A stretch of DNA of 28,916 bases from Nitrososphaerota archaeon (GTDB taxonomy: Archaea; Thermoproteota; Nitrososphaeria; Nitrososphaerales; UBA183), in contig JAFLZI010000005.1 in assembly GCA_029785625.1 (NCBI GenBank), positions 1 to 28,916 of the forward strand, in the 5' to 3' direction. Position numbers and translations under genes: made by a program. The notes beneath the pieces are model-generated. The model was given only the letters and a program-made list of their open reading frames with translations. It was not told where the DNA came from and did no database searches. This document shows, in pieces, positions 14,373-21,318 of this stretch. How positions within the stretch are numbered: the first letter of the stretch is position 1; each line of letters starts with the position of its first letter.

Positions 14373-14786
14373 TTGAGCAACCCAAACGACTGGAACACTG
14401 GAGTCATCACGGAGTTCCGAAAGAACCACGGGAAGGTGGGCGGAAACTTCGAAGGCGCGCCGATTCTCCTAATCCACCACACTGGGGCGAAGACCCGCAG
14501 GGTGAGGGTCAACCCGGTGATGTACCTCAAGGACGGGGGCCGCTACCTCGTCTTCGCGTCGAAGGGAGGGGCAGAGACCAACCCTGACTGGTACCACAAC
14601 CTGATCGCCCACCCGGAAGTGGAGATTGAGGTCGGGGACGAGAAGATCAGCGTCCGCGCCAGCGAGGTCAAGGGGGAGGAGAGGGATCGCGTCTACGCCA
14701 AGCAGGCCGCTCTTTATCCGCAGTTTGCCGAATACCAGAGGAAGACCAAGCGGAAGATCCCCGTCGTAGAGTTCAAGCCGAGGTAG
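14373..14786 (+). CDS. Deazaflavin (F420)-dependent nitroreductase family protein
   Basis: This 137-aa split-barrel protein is of the Ddn/DUF385 family. Motifs: PILLIHHTGAKTRRVRVNPVMYL, then YLVFASKGGAETNPDWYHNLIAHPEVEIEVG. The NPxWxxNLxAxPxV block is the family hallmark. Members bind coenzyme F420 and reduce quinones or nitro compounds, or have unknown redox roles; F420 occurs in Thaumarchaeota, so the assignment is consistent. The C-terminus (AEYQRKTKRKIPVVEFKP) completes the barrel. Single-gene unit with its own promoter and TTG start. Confidence 0.87.
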   Translation: MSNPNDWNTGVITEFRKNHGKVGGNFEGAPILLIHHTGAKTRRVRVNPVMYLKDGGRYLVFASKGGAETNPDWYHNLIAHPEVEIEVGDEKISVRASEVKGEERDRVYAKQAALYPQFAEYQRKTKRKIPVVEFKPR

Positions 14787-14910
14787 CCGGCCGCGGCGGG
14801 GCTGACGGCGAGGGCAGCCTTGGCGCAGCGCCCAGGGTGGGGCTGGCCCGCGGGGAAAGGAATGGGTCGCATGGCCGGTCAACACACCCCCCCGAGGACG
14901 GCGACCACTA

Positions 14911-14920
14911 CGCTTATTCA
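14911..14920 (+). promoter_or_regulatory. TATA-like box for the amidohydrolase gene
   Basis: CGCTTATTCA is centred about 26 nt before GTG 14942. This supports that start over the upstream in-frame GTG at 14837. Confidence 0.5.
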
Positions 14921-14941
14921 GAATCGCCCGGGGTTGGAGGC

Positions 14942-15766
14942 GTGAACAGGGCCATCGACTGCCACATCCACCTCTCGCGGAGGCCCGACGACCTGCTGCG
15001 GCGCTATGCCGAGCTCAACGGGCTGAAGTACTCTCTGGACGAGCTCCTGGGGGAGATGCGCGAGAGCGGGGTCGAGCGCGGGCTGCTGCTGAGCCCTCCG
15101 ATGGAGTCCGGCGGGATCCTGCCCAACGAAGAGGTTCTTGCGCTGTGCCGGGAGAGCCGAGGGATCCTCTCCCCGGTCATCACCGTCGAGCCGACCAGGA
15201 GGGAGGCGAAGGCGGCCCTGGGCCTCGCCGAGGAGAACAGGAGCGAGGTGAAGGGGTTCAAGGTGAGGCTCGGATATGTCGACGCGGCCGCGGAGAGCCC
15301 GGTCTTCGAAGGCATCTACGACTACGCCGAAGCCCAAGGGCTCCCTGTGATGTTCCACACGGGGGACACCGCGACCAGCGACGGCGACCTGGCCCGGTCC
15401 CACCCGCTTACCCTCGACGCGCTGGCCAACAGACGAGAGGAGCTGAAGATAGTCATCTGCCACTTCGGGAACCCTTGGATGGAAGACACCGCGGAGCTGA
15501 TCTACAAGCACCCCAAGGTCTACGCCGACATCTCGGGGCTGACGACCGGGGGAGGAGCCTATTCAGGGAAGCTCGCGGCCCTCTTGGCAAGGAAGCTCAG
15601 CGAGGCTGTGTACTTCGCAGGCGGGGGGGAGAAGGTCCTCTTCGGGACCGACTATCCGGTGACACGGCACCGGCACGCCTTCGAGCTGGTGAGCCTGATG
15701 GACGCGGACGAATCTGACAAGGAGCGGATCCTCTGGCGCAACTCGAAGGAGGTCTTCGGGCTCTGA
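14942..15766 (+). CDS. TIM-barrel amidohydrolase (amidohydrolase 2 family)
   Basis: This 274-aa metal-dependent hydrolase or decarboxylase-type barrel has the N-terminal metal motif DCHIHLS (H8, H10), then VMFHTGDT, VICHFGNPW and the C-terminal GTDYPVTRH aspartate. These are the usual positions of the four metal/catalytic residues in the PF04909-type family (ACMSD-like). Substrate not deducible. The longer frame to 14837 adds a low-complexity 35-residue leader with no family match, so GTG 14942 with its promoter and GGAGG is preferred. The acetyltransferase start overlaps the stop as CTGA, so the two form an operon. Confidence 0.85.
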   Translation: MNRAIDCHIHLSRRPDDLLRRYAELNGLKYSLDELLGEMRESGVERGLLLSPPMESGGILPNEEVLALCRESRGILSPVITVEPTRREAKAALGLAEENRSEVKGFKVRLGYVDAAAESPVFEGIYDYAEAQGLPVMFHTGDTATSDGDLARSHPLTLDALANRREELKIVICHFGNPWMEDTAELIYKHPKVYADISGLTTGGGAYSGKLAALLARKLSEAVYFAGGGEKVLFGTDYPVTRHRHAFELVSLMDADESDKERILWRNSKEVFGL

Positions 15767-16251
15767 GCGAGGGCTCTGCCGTCATAGTAGAGGTGCCTCA
15801 GGCGTCCAGGCACACCATCGAGCCGATTCTTGAAGAGAGCTTCGAGGGGCTTTACCTGAGGCACTCCATGAGGACACTGAAGGAGATAGAGACGGTCAGG
15901 GCCGCGATGCTGGCCGGCGCGCCTGTCGGGGCGATAATGGTGAAGAAGCTGGAGCCCGGGGTCGGATACGTCTACTACGTCGCCGTCGCCAGGTCGCACC
16001 GGGAGAAGGGGATAGCGGCCATGCTCCTGGAGGACGCCATAGAGAAGTTCAGGTCTGAGGGGATCGAAGACGCCTACGCCAGCGTCGAAGAGGAGAACGT
16101 CGCGTCGGGGGGGCTCTTCGCCGCCCAGGGGTTCTCCAAGACGAGCTTCGCGGAAGTGGCGAAGCGGTTTGGTGCGCTGCGTGCGGTGAACATGTACAGG
16201 GTGATGATGGTCGTCCCCGGCGAGGCCCTGCTCCACAGGCGCCTCGCGTAG
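15763..16251 (+). CDS. GNAT family N-acetyltransferase
   Basis: The acetyl-CoA-binding motif A is VAVARSHREKGIAAMLLEDAI, preceded by strands GAIMVKKLEPG and YVYYVAV, and followed by AYASVEEENVASGGLFAAQGF, a typical GNAT beta-5/alpha-4 end. The acceptor substrate is unknown. The only ordinary start, GTG 15793, would remove the beta-1 strand (SAVIVEV). CTG 15763 in the CTGA overlap restores it and gives 162 aa; I list that start with moderate certainty. The gene ends 81 nt before the M20 peptidase start, which has its own promoter. Confidence 0.82.
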   Translation: MSEGSAVIVEVPQASRHTIEPILEESFEGLYLRHSMRTLKEIETVRAAMLAGAPVGAIMVKKLEPGVGYVYYVAVARSHREKGIAAMLLEDAIEKFRSEGIEDAYASVEEENVASGGLFAAQGFSKTSFAEVAKRFGALRAVNMYRVMMVVPGEALLHRRLA

Positions 16252-16294
16252 CCAGGCCCAGGGGTGCGGCAGGCTGAAAGCAGCGCGTCGGGGA

Positions 16295-16304
16295 ACGATA
16301 TAAC
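16295..16304 (+). promoter_or_regulatory. TATA-like box for the M20 peptidase gene
   Basis: ACGATATAAC is centred about 33 nt before ATG 16333. This makes the upstream in-frame GTG 16264 unlikely, since it precedes the promoter. Confidence 0.6.
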
Positions 16305-16332
16305 TACCTCAGAAGCACCCGCGAGGCTGGCC

Positions 16333-17583
16333 ATGGAATCCGACCCCTTGGAAAGGGTGGCTCTCGCTGTAGACGAGAAGGCCCGGAAGATGCAAGAATT
16401 CTTCGCGGACATGCTCAGGGTGAACGCTGTCAACCCCAGGATGGGTGGGCCCGGAGAGAGGGAGAGGGCCGCGTTCCTGGAGAAGTTCCTCAAAGAGAAC
16501 GGTTTCGCGGTTACGCGGGTCGACGTGAAGGACCCCGGCGCCCCCGGAGGGGTGAGGCCCAGCATATCGGCGAAGCTGGGCGGGAGAGACAAAGGCCGCA
16601 ACCTGTGGTACATCTCGCACATGGACACGGTCCCCGAAGGGAGCAGGGACCTCTGGAAGACTGACCCGTTCGAGCCGGTGGTCAAGGAAGGCAAGATCTT
16701 TGCCAGGGGGGCCGAGGACAACGGCCAGTCCCTGGTCGCGTCACTCTACGCGCTGCTCGCTCTCAAGGAGGTAGGCGCCGACCTCCCCTTCAACGTGGGG
16801 GTCTGGTTCGTGGCTGACGAAGAGTTCGGGAGCGACTACGGAATCAAGGCGCTGCTGGAGAGGGGGCTGTTCAAGGAGACCGACCTGGTGGTCGTCCCGG
16901 ACGCTGGGACGCCGACCGGGGGGGACATCGAGATAGCCGAGAAGGGGCTGCTGTGGATGAAGGTGACCACGGAGGGGAAGCAGGTCCACGCCAGCCTCCC
17001 GAAGAAGGGGCTCAACGCCCACAGGATCGGGATGAGGCTCGCCCTGGAGCTGGACGACGCCCTCAATGGGAAGTACACGAAGAGGAACGGGCTCTACGAC
17101 TACCCCGTCTCGTCCTTCGAGCCCACGAAGGTTGAGCCCAACGTGGGGAACATCAACACCATCCCGGGCGTAGACGTCTTCTACTTCGACTGCAGGGTGC
17201 TCCCCGAGTACCACCTCGAGGCAGTGGTTCGGGACATGGAAGCGACGGCCCGGCGGGTCGAGAAGAGGTACGGGGCAAAAGTCAGATTCGAGAAGGTGCA
17301 GATGGAGGCCGCTGGCCCGGCGACAGACACCGATAGCGAGGTAGCGGCGCTCCTGAAGAGGGCCGTCTCGGCCGTGGCCGGCGTGAAGCCGAGGTTCACC
17401 GGGATCGGAGGGCAGACGGTGGGGAACCTCTTCAGGAAGGAAGGGATACCCACCGCCGTGTGGAGCACCATCGACGACGTCCCCCACGAGCCCAACGAGT
17501 ACTCCAGGCTGGCGAACCTCGTCAACGACGCCAAGGTCTTCGCGTCAGCTCCGCTCCTCGCGAAACAACCCCGAAGGGACTGA
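16333..17583 (+). CDS. M20 family metallopeptidase / deacylase (ArgE/DapE/ACY1-like)
   Basis: This 416-aa di-zinc amidohydrolase carries the family ligands: H96 and the following acid in SHMDTVPEG, D129 in RGAEDNGQ, catalytic E163 and ligand E164 in ADEEFGSDYG, D190 in VVVPDAG, and the last histidine in DVPHEPNEYS. The middle dimerisation (lid) domain spans about residues 205-310 (KVTTEGKQVHASLPKKGLNA). Members remove acyl groups from amino acids or act as di/carboxypeptidases; this one is closer to the DapE/ArgE group and its substrate is not determined. The start at 16333 rests on the TATA box and good N-terminal fit. Confidence 0.9.
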   Translation: MESDPLERVALAVDEKARKMQEFFADMLRVNAVNPRMGGPGERERAAFLEKFLKENGFAVTRVDVKDPGAPGGVRPSISAKLGGRDKGRNLWYISHMDTVPEGSRDLWKTDPFEPVVKEGKIFARGAEDNGQSLVASLYALLALKEVGADLPFNVGVWFVADEEFGSDYGIKALLERGLFKETDLVVVPDAGTPTGGDIEIAEKGLLWMKVTTEGKQVHASLPKKGLNAHRIGMRLALELDDALNGKYTKRNGLYDYPVSSFEPTKVEPNVGNINTIPGVDVFYFDCRVLPEYHLEAVVRDMEATARRVEKRYGAKVRFEKVQMEAAGPATDTDSEVAALLKRAVSAVAGVKPRFTGIGGQTVGNLFRKEGIPTAVWSTIDDVPHEPNEYSRLANLVNDAKVFASAPLLAKQPRRD

Positions 17584-17585
17584 GG

Positions 17586-17666
17586 CCATTCTCGTTCCGC
17601 GGCTCCCCGCTGCAGCCCCGGCCCTGACCCGGCCCCCAGCCGGAGCGGCCTCGTCGTTGAGAATGG
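17586..17666. repeat. 8-bp inverted repeat bracketing a GC-rich spacer
   Basis: CCATTCTC (17586-17593) and GAGAATGG (17659-17666) are exact inverted copies lying between the M20 stop and the frameshifted gene. The arms are short, so this may be chance, a weak terminator structure, or the edge of a small insertion. Confidence 0.3.
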
Positions 17667-17669
17667 TGG

Positions 17670-18110
17670 GTGGGCCGTCGCCAGAGCCATGGCTACTTTG
17701 ACCCGGTCAGGATCTGCGGCGGCGTGGGATCTCTGCCTGCGCTCTTCCTGCCTGTGCCGAGCGTCGGTGGGCTACTTGCCCTGGCGCGGTTCGTGCTCAC
17801 CCTCATCGCTGCGAGATGTGTTTCGGAGAACCAGAAGGGCGCCGAGCTATGGAAGGACATGCTGGTCTCGATGGTGACAGCCATTGGTGGCGTTCTGGCC
17901 GGGTCCTCCCTGCTGAGCGGCGCCCTCAGGTCCATGCAGCTGAGCGACCTCAACTTCGCTGACTTCGGCCGAAGATTCAACCCATCGACCGTGCCGCCGA
18001 GGACTGGATAGGCCTCATCTCCTGGGCGGTAGCTGGCATGGCAGTGACGTGGATTCTCATGACAGAGCCTCCTTCTCCATCAACGCCAATCCGGCGGTTC
18101 AGGTGCCGGG
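17670..18110 (+). pseudogene. Frameshifted three-helix membrane protein
   Basis: Frame 3 from GTG 17670 reads a coding-like membrane protein: GGLLALARFVLTLIAARCV, then ENQKGAELWKDMLVSMV, AIGGVLAGSSLLSGAL and MQLSDLNFADFG. It then runs into a short nonsense end (stop at 18009-18011). The neighbouring frame, open from 17963, continues naturally as IDRAAEDWIGLISWAVAG and AVTWILMTEP, a third membrane helix. The shift falls at or just after a 12-bp perfect palindrome CTTCGGCCGAAG (17963-17974). The 3' end is not clear because this frame runs on into the antisense of the ATPase gene; about 18110 is a guess. It may be a decayed gene, an assembly indel or, less likely, programmed frameshifting. Family unknown. 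Confidence 0.45.
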
Positions 18111-18123
18111 GGGGGCTCCTAGC

Positions 18124-19983
18124 TCATCGGGCCCTCAGCGCGTTGAGGATCACGGCGACGTCGAGGACCTCCTGCAGCATCGCGCCGACGGCCGGCTCGA
18201 TATAGCCGAGGCTTGCCACCGCCATGAGGGCGAGGCTCCCTCCCATCCCGAAGTAGATGCTCTGCTTGGCTATCCGGAGCATCCTCTGCCCGATGGCCAT
18301 CCCATCCCCGACCTTTGTGATGTCGTCGACCAGCAGAACCACGTCGGCGGCTTCTGCGGAGATCCCGGTGCCGTGGGCTCCCATCGCCACCCCGACCGTC
18401 GCCGTGGCGAGAGCAGGGGCGTCGTTTATCCCGTCACCCACCATGATAGACGGGCCGTACTCGGCAGTCAGCCGCTTCACCTCCTGCACCTTCTGCTCCG
18501 GGAGGAGGTCAGCCGCGACCCTCTCGATCCCCGCCTCCCTGGCTATGATTGACGCGTTCGTCCTGTTGTCTCCGGTCAGCATCACCGTGTGCTGGACCCC
18601 CATCTCTCTCAGCTTCTGGACGAGGAAGGGGACGCCGGGACGGAGCTGGTCGCTGAAGACGATGACCCCCGCTGGCTCCCCTCCCACGGCGACGAAGGAC
18701 ACCAGGCTCCCCCTCCGCTGGGCGTACCTGAGCGCTGGCGCAGAGAGGGCGCCGAAGGCGCCGCCGAGGCATCCCTCGACGTACGCCTGCGAGCCGACAA
18801 GGACGTCCTTCCCTTCGACCACGCCTCTCACCCCCTGGCCCGGGGATTCGCTCACGTCCGTCGCGGGCGATAGGGCCCCCACCCTCTCCCTCCCCGCCTT
18901 CACCATTGATACGGCAACTGGATGGGACGACAGCTGCTCCAGGCTCGACGCCAGCCTGAGCAACCCCCCTTCGTCCCCATCGAACGCGACCACGCGGTCT
19001 ATGACCGGGGACTCATAGGTCAGGGTCCCGGTCTTGTCGAAGATCACCACCTTCCCTCTGCCTATCTGCTCGATGGCCGCCCCGCTCTTGACTATGATGC
19101 TCTCCTTGGCGGCCCTGTTGACTCCGCCGATCACGGCGAGGGGGGTGGCGAGGATCAGCGGACAGGGGGTTGCGACTACGAGGACCGCGAGGAACGAGGA
19201 GACAGCGCCTGTGAGAAAGAGGGCAAGGACGGCGACTGCCAGGGTGATGGGGGTGAACCAGACGGCGTACCTGTCGGCCAGCCTCTGTATGGGTGGGCGC
19301 TCCGACTGGGCCCTTTTCACCAAGTCGACTATCTTGGAGTACTCGCTCTCGCCGCTGACCCGCGAGGCGCGCATCTCGAAGGGGGAGCCGACGTTGACGC
19401 TGCCGCTGAGGAGCGTGTCCCCGGCCCGCTTCGGCCTCGATAGGGGCTCCCCGGTGATGGCGGACTCGTCCACGTCGGCTGACCCGTTCTCAACGGCGCC
19501 GTCGACGGGGACTAGGTCCCCGGGGCGCACCACCAGGATGTCCCCCACCCTCACGTCCTCGGCCCTCACCTCCTCGATGGCATCTCCCCTCTTGACCCTC
19601 GCGGAGCGGGGGGCCCGGGCGATCAGGGCGTCCAAGGAGGAGGACGCCCTCCTGAAGCCATAGTCGTCTATCGCCTCCCCCCCTGTCTGCATCAGGACGA
19701 TTATCACCCCCGCGAAGGCCTCGCCCGTGGCGATAGCTGTGGCGATGGCCAGCATCGCGACGATGTCGGCGGCGAACCTCCCTCTCGCCATTCCGACCAG
19801 GGTCTTGACCACCACAGGCGTCCCTCCGACGACCAGGGCGCCGTACCACACCCACTGGGCGCCCTCGGTGCGGCCGACGAGGAAGGCTGCTCCCCCCACA
19901 ACGAGGCCTGCGAGAGCGAGCACCGGGAGCGGGTAGGTGCGGACAACTCTTCCCAGGAAGGGCATGGAGGCCGCGGCGGTCAT
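18124..19983 (-). CDS. P1B-type heavy-metal-transporting ATPase with TPC motif
   Basis: This 619-aa P-type ATPase has all catalytic blocks: TGEP (177-180) in the actuator, DKTGT (316-320) phosphorylation site, the HP pair (354-355) of heavy-metal pumps, TGDN (470-473) and GDGINDAP (516-523). Membrane helices lie at about 20-37, 45-65, 72-100, 244-290 and 575-612. The metal-site helix reads TPCPL (272-276) instead of CPC, the pattern reported for the P1B-5 (Nia-type Ni/Fe) subgroup. No N-terminal metal-binding domain (HMA or CxxC) and no C-terminal hemerythrin domain is present; the protein ends QEVLDVAVILNALRAR. It is probably an exporter of a transition metal at the cell membrane. Single gene, leaderless start at ATG 19983. 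Confidence 0.92.
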   Translation of the reverse strand: MTAAASMPFLGRVVRTYPLPVLALAGLVVGGAAFLVGRTEGAQWVWYGALVVGGTPVVVKTLVGMARGRFAADIVAMLAIATAIATGEAFAGVIIVLMQTGGEAIDDYGFRRASSSLDALIARAPRSARVKRGDAIEEVRAEDVRVGDILVVRPGDLVPVDGAVENGSADVDESAITGEPLSRPKRAGDTLLSGSVNVGSPFEMRASRVSGESEYSKIVDLVKRAQSERPPIQRLADRYAVWFTPITLAVAVLALFLTGAVSSFLAVLVVATPCPLILATPLAVIGGVNRAAKESIIVKSGAAIEQIGRGKVVIFDKTGTLTYESPVIDRVVAFDGDEGGLLRLASSLEQLSSHPVAVSMVKAGRERVGALSPATDVSESPGQGVRGVVEGKDVLVGSQAYVEGCLGGAFGALSAPALRYAQRRGSLVSFVAVGGEPAGVIVFSDQLRPGVPFLVQKLREMGVQHTVMLTGDNRTNASIIAREAGIERVAADLLPEQKVQEVKRLTAEYGPSIMVGDGINDAPALATATVGVAMGAHGTGISAEAADVVLLVDDITKVGDGMAIGQRMLRIAKQSIYFGMGGSLALMAVASLGYIEPAVGAMLQEVLDVAVILNALRAR

Positions 19984-20005
19984 CGAGGAGGCACCCGGCC
20001 CCGGA

Positions 20006-20013
20006 GAATTAAG
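20006..20013 (-). promoter_or_regulatory. TATA-like box for the metal ATPase gene
   Basis: On the minus strand it reads CCTTAATTC, centred about 26 nt before ATG 19983. No obvious metalloregulator operator flanks it. Confidence 0.55.
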
Positions 20014-20031
20014 GCCATGATGCGGTTCTCA

Positions 20032-20092
20032 CCCCTGGGAACGGCCCTGGAGCCGTAGAGCATCGACCCCCGACAGGATTACAACCCAGGGG
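20032..20092. repeat. 8-bp inverted repeat ending at the ATG of the interrupted membrane gene
   Basis: CCCCTGGG (20032-20039) and CCCAGGGG (20085-20092) are exact inverted copies; the second directly precedes ATG 20093. If transcribed together they could pair and hide the start. Confidence 0.35.
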
Positions 20093-20104
20093 ATGGCCGG
20101 GTAG

Positions 20105-20686
20105 CCGTTCGCCACGTCCACCGCTTCGACCTCCTACTTCATCATAATACTAATCGTCGCCTTCGTCCTGCTGAGGGTCTCCAGGAGGGTCCTTGCGAGC
20201 TACAGAGGGGCCAGGTTCAGCATCTCCAGGACCTACGCCTACACAGGGGTCTACGTCCTCATAGGGGTGGGATTCTCCGCCCTCTCCTACACCGAAGGCG
20301 TCCCCTACCTCCTCGCCCTCCCGGAGGGGGTCCTCGCGGCCGTGGCCGCCGTCGGGTCCTACCTGTACTCTGACAGGAGGATCACATTCTGGAAGGAAGG
20401 GGGAGTGCTCTACTTCAGGGGGGGAGTCGCCATCTACGTGGTCTATCTGGTTGCCCTGGCGGCAAGGCTGGCCCTGGACTCTTTGTTCCTTGGACCCGCA
20501 GCCTTCGACGCCGGGACGACCGTGGCGCTGTCGGGAGCTCCCCTCCTCTCTACCATGGCCACGGACCTTCTTCTCACCTTCGGGGTCGGGCTCCTATTGG
20601 GGAGGGCGGTCCGTCTGGCTAAGCGCTATGCGAAGATAGCAGCCGGTGTGGAAATCCCGGCCTCCCAGCTTCCGGCCCAGAAGTAG
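20105..20686 (+). CDS. Membrane protein with TAG at codon 4 of the expected ORF
   Basis: The frame is open from 20105 to TAG at 20684-20686 and encodes about five hydrophobic segments. It starts PFATSTASTSYF, then IIILIVAFVLLRVSRRVLAS, TYAYTGVYVLIGVGFSAL, a leucine/alanine-rich segment near LPEGVLAAVAAVG, a VAIYVVYLVALAARLAL segment and TDLLLTFGVGLLLGRA. The natural start ATG 20093 (ATG-GCC-GGG) is followed at once by in-frame TAG 20102-20104, and no ATG, GTG or TTG occurs until GTG 20267, which would delete the first helix and part of the second. So it is either a recent nonsense mutation, an assembly error, or a non-AUG start. No family recognised; some resemblance to CcdC-like membrane proteins. 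Confidence 0.6.
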   Translation, partial: PFATSTASTSYFIIILIVAFVLLRVSRRVLASYRGARFSISRTYAYTGVYVLIGVGFSALSYTEGVPYLLALPEGVLAAVAAVGSYLYSDRRITFWKEGGVLYFRGGVAIYVVYLVALAARLALDSLFLGPAAFDAGTTVALSGAPLLSTMATDLLLTFGVGLLLGRAVRLAKRYAKIAAGVEIPASQLPAQK

Positions 20687-20777
20687 CAGGGGACCGGAGA
20701 CAGACCGGCGATGAGTAGCGAAATTCGGGGGCGTGAGTCGGGTCGAGCTTCCCGCTCCACGCTCTGTGACCTATCGC

Positions 20778-20984
20778 TTAGCTCGAAGACAGGTAGCTCC
20801 ACATGATGACGCCGACGAGCATCACCAGCGAACCGGCGAAGCCCGTAATCAGGGCCCCCGCCATGTCAGCGTTCAACCCGAAGTTCTCGATGAACGAGAG
20901 CACCGGGGCTCTGACCAGCCAGGCGAAGAAGCCCAGGGCGTAACCCACGAGCCAGAATCCGAACAGGATGAGTTTTCTTCCCAT
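20778..20984 (-). CDS. 68-aa two-helix membrane protein
   Basis: It begins MGRKLILFGFWLVGYALGFF (first helix), continues with a short LVRAPVLSFIENFGLNADM loop and a second helix around ITGFAGSLVMLVGVIMW, and ends SYLSSS. Start ATG 20984. It is convergent with the membrane gene that ends at 20686. No family recognised; size and topology suggest a small structural or regulatory membrane peptide. Confidence 0.6.
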   Translation of the reverse strand: MGRKLILFGFWLVGYALGFFAWLVRAPVLSFIENFGLNADMAGALITGFAGSLVMLVGVIMWSYLSSS

Positions 20985-21065
20985 GCTGTTTCGATGGACC
21001 CTATCAAGGCCCGAAGTCGGTAAATCGGGACGGGACAGTATTACTTTACGCCTTTGTTCATTTGT

Positions 21066-21236
21066 TTACAGCAGAAAGCCCAGCGCCGACAGGGCGTAGA
21101 CCGTCAGGAAGCTGCTCGCCGCGCCGAGGACGACCAGAACGACCTCTTCGGCGAGGATCTTCCTGTCGTCGTTGTACCTTTCGCTGACGCAGAAGTTCAG
21201 AAGACCGCCGAAAAGCGACCCCGGTTCAGGCGGCAA
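21066..21236 (-). CDS. 56-aa single-helix membrane protein
   Basis: From TTG 21236 to TAA at 21066-21068 the frame encodes a short soluble head (PPEPGSLFGGLLNFCVSE, then RYNDDRKILAEE) and one C-terminal membrane helix (VVLVVLGAASSFLTVYALSA) that ends only five residues later. Third codon positions in this frame are GC-rich, unlike the overlapping plus-strand frame. An in-frame TGA lies three codons before the TTG, so no longer version exists. It lies 81 nt upstream of the other small membrane gene on the same strand. No family recognised. Confidence 0.45.
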   Translation of the reverse strand: MPPEPGSLFGGLLNFCVSERYNDDRKILAEEVVLVVLGAASSFLTVYALSALGFLL

Positions 21237-21318
21237 TGCGTCTCAGAAAGGGTCGCCCAGGCTAGTTAACGGTTGTGGAGGCTCCGTCCATCGGGCGTTT
21301 TGGCGGTCGAGCCGCCGT

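Noticed and set aside
14837..14941. Extended N-terminus of the amidohydrolase from GTG 14837
   Set aside because: The 35 residues are low complexity, and a TATA-like box lies within it just before GTG 14942.
16264..16332. Extended N-terminus of the M20 peptidase from GTG 16264
   Set aside because: The TATA-like box lies inside this stretch and the added residues are not family-like, so ATG 16333 is used.
20102..20104. Pyrrolysine-type recoding of TAG in the membrane gene
   Set aside because: TAG is used freely as a normal stop here (ends of the ligase fragment, A24 peptidase, sulfatase-family, ABC permease and last hydrolase genes), and no pyl genes are present.
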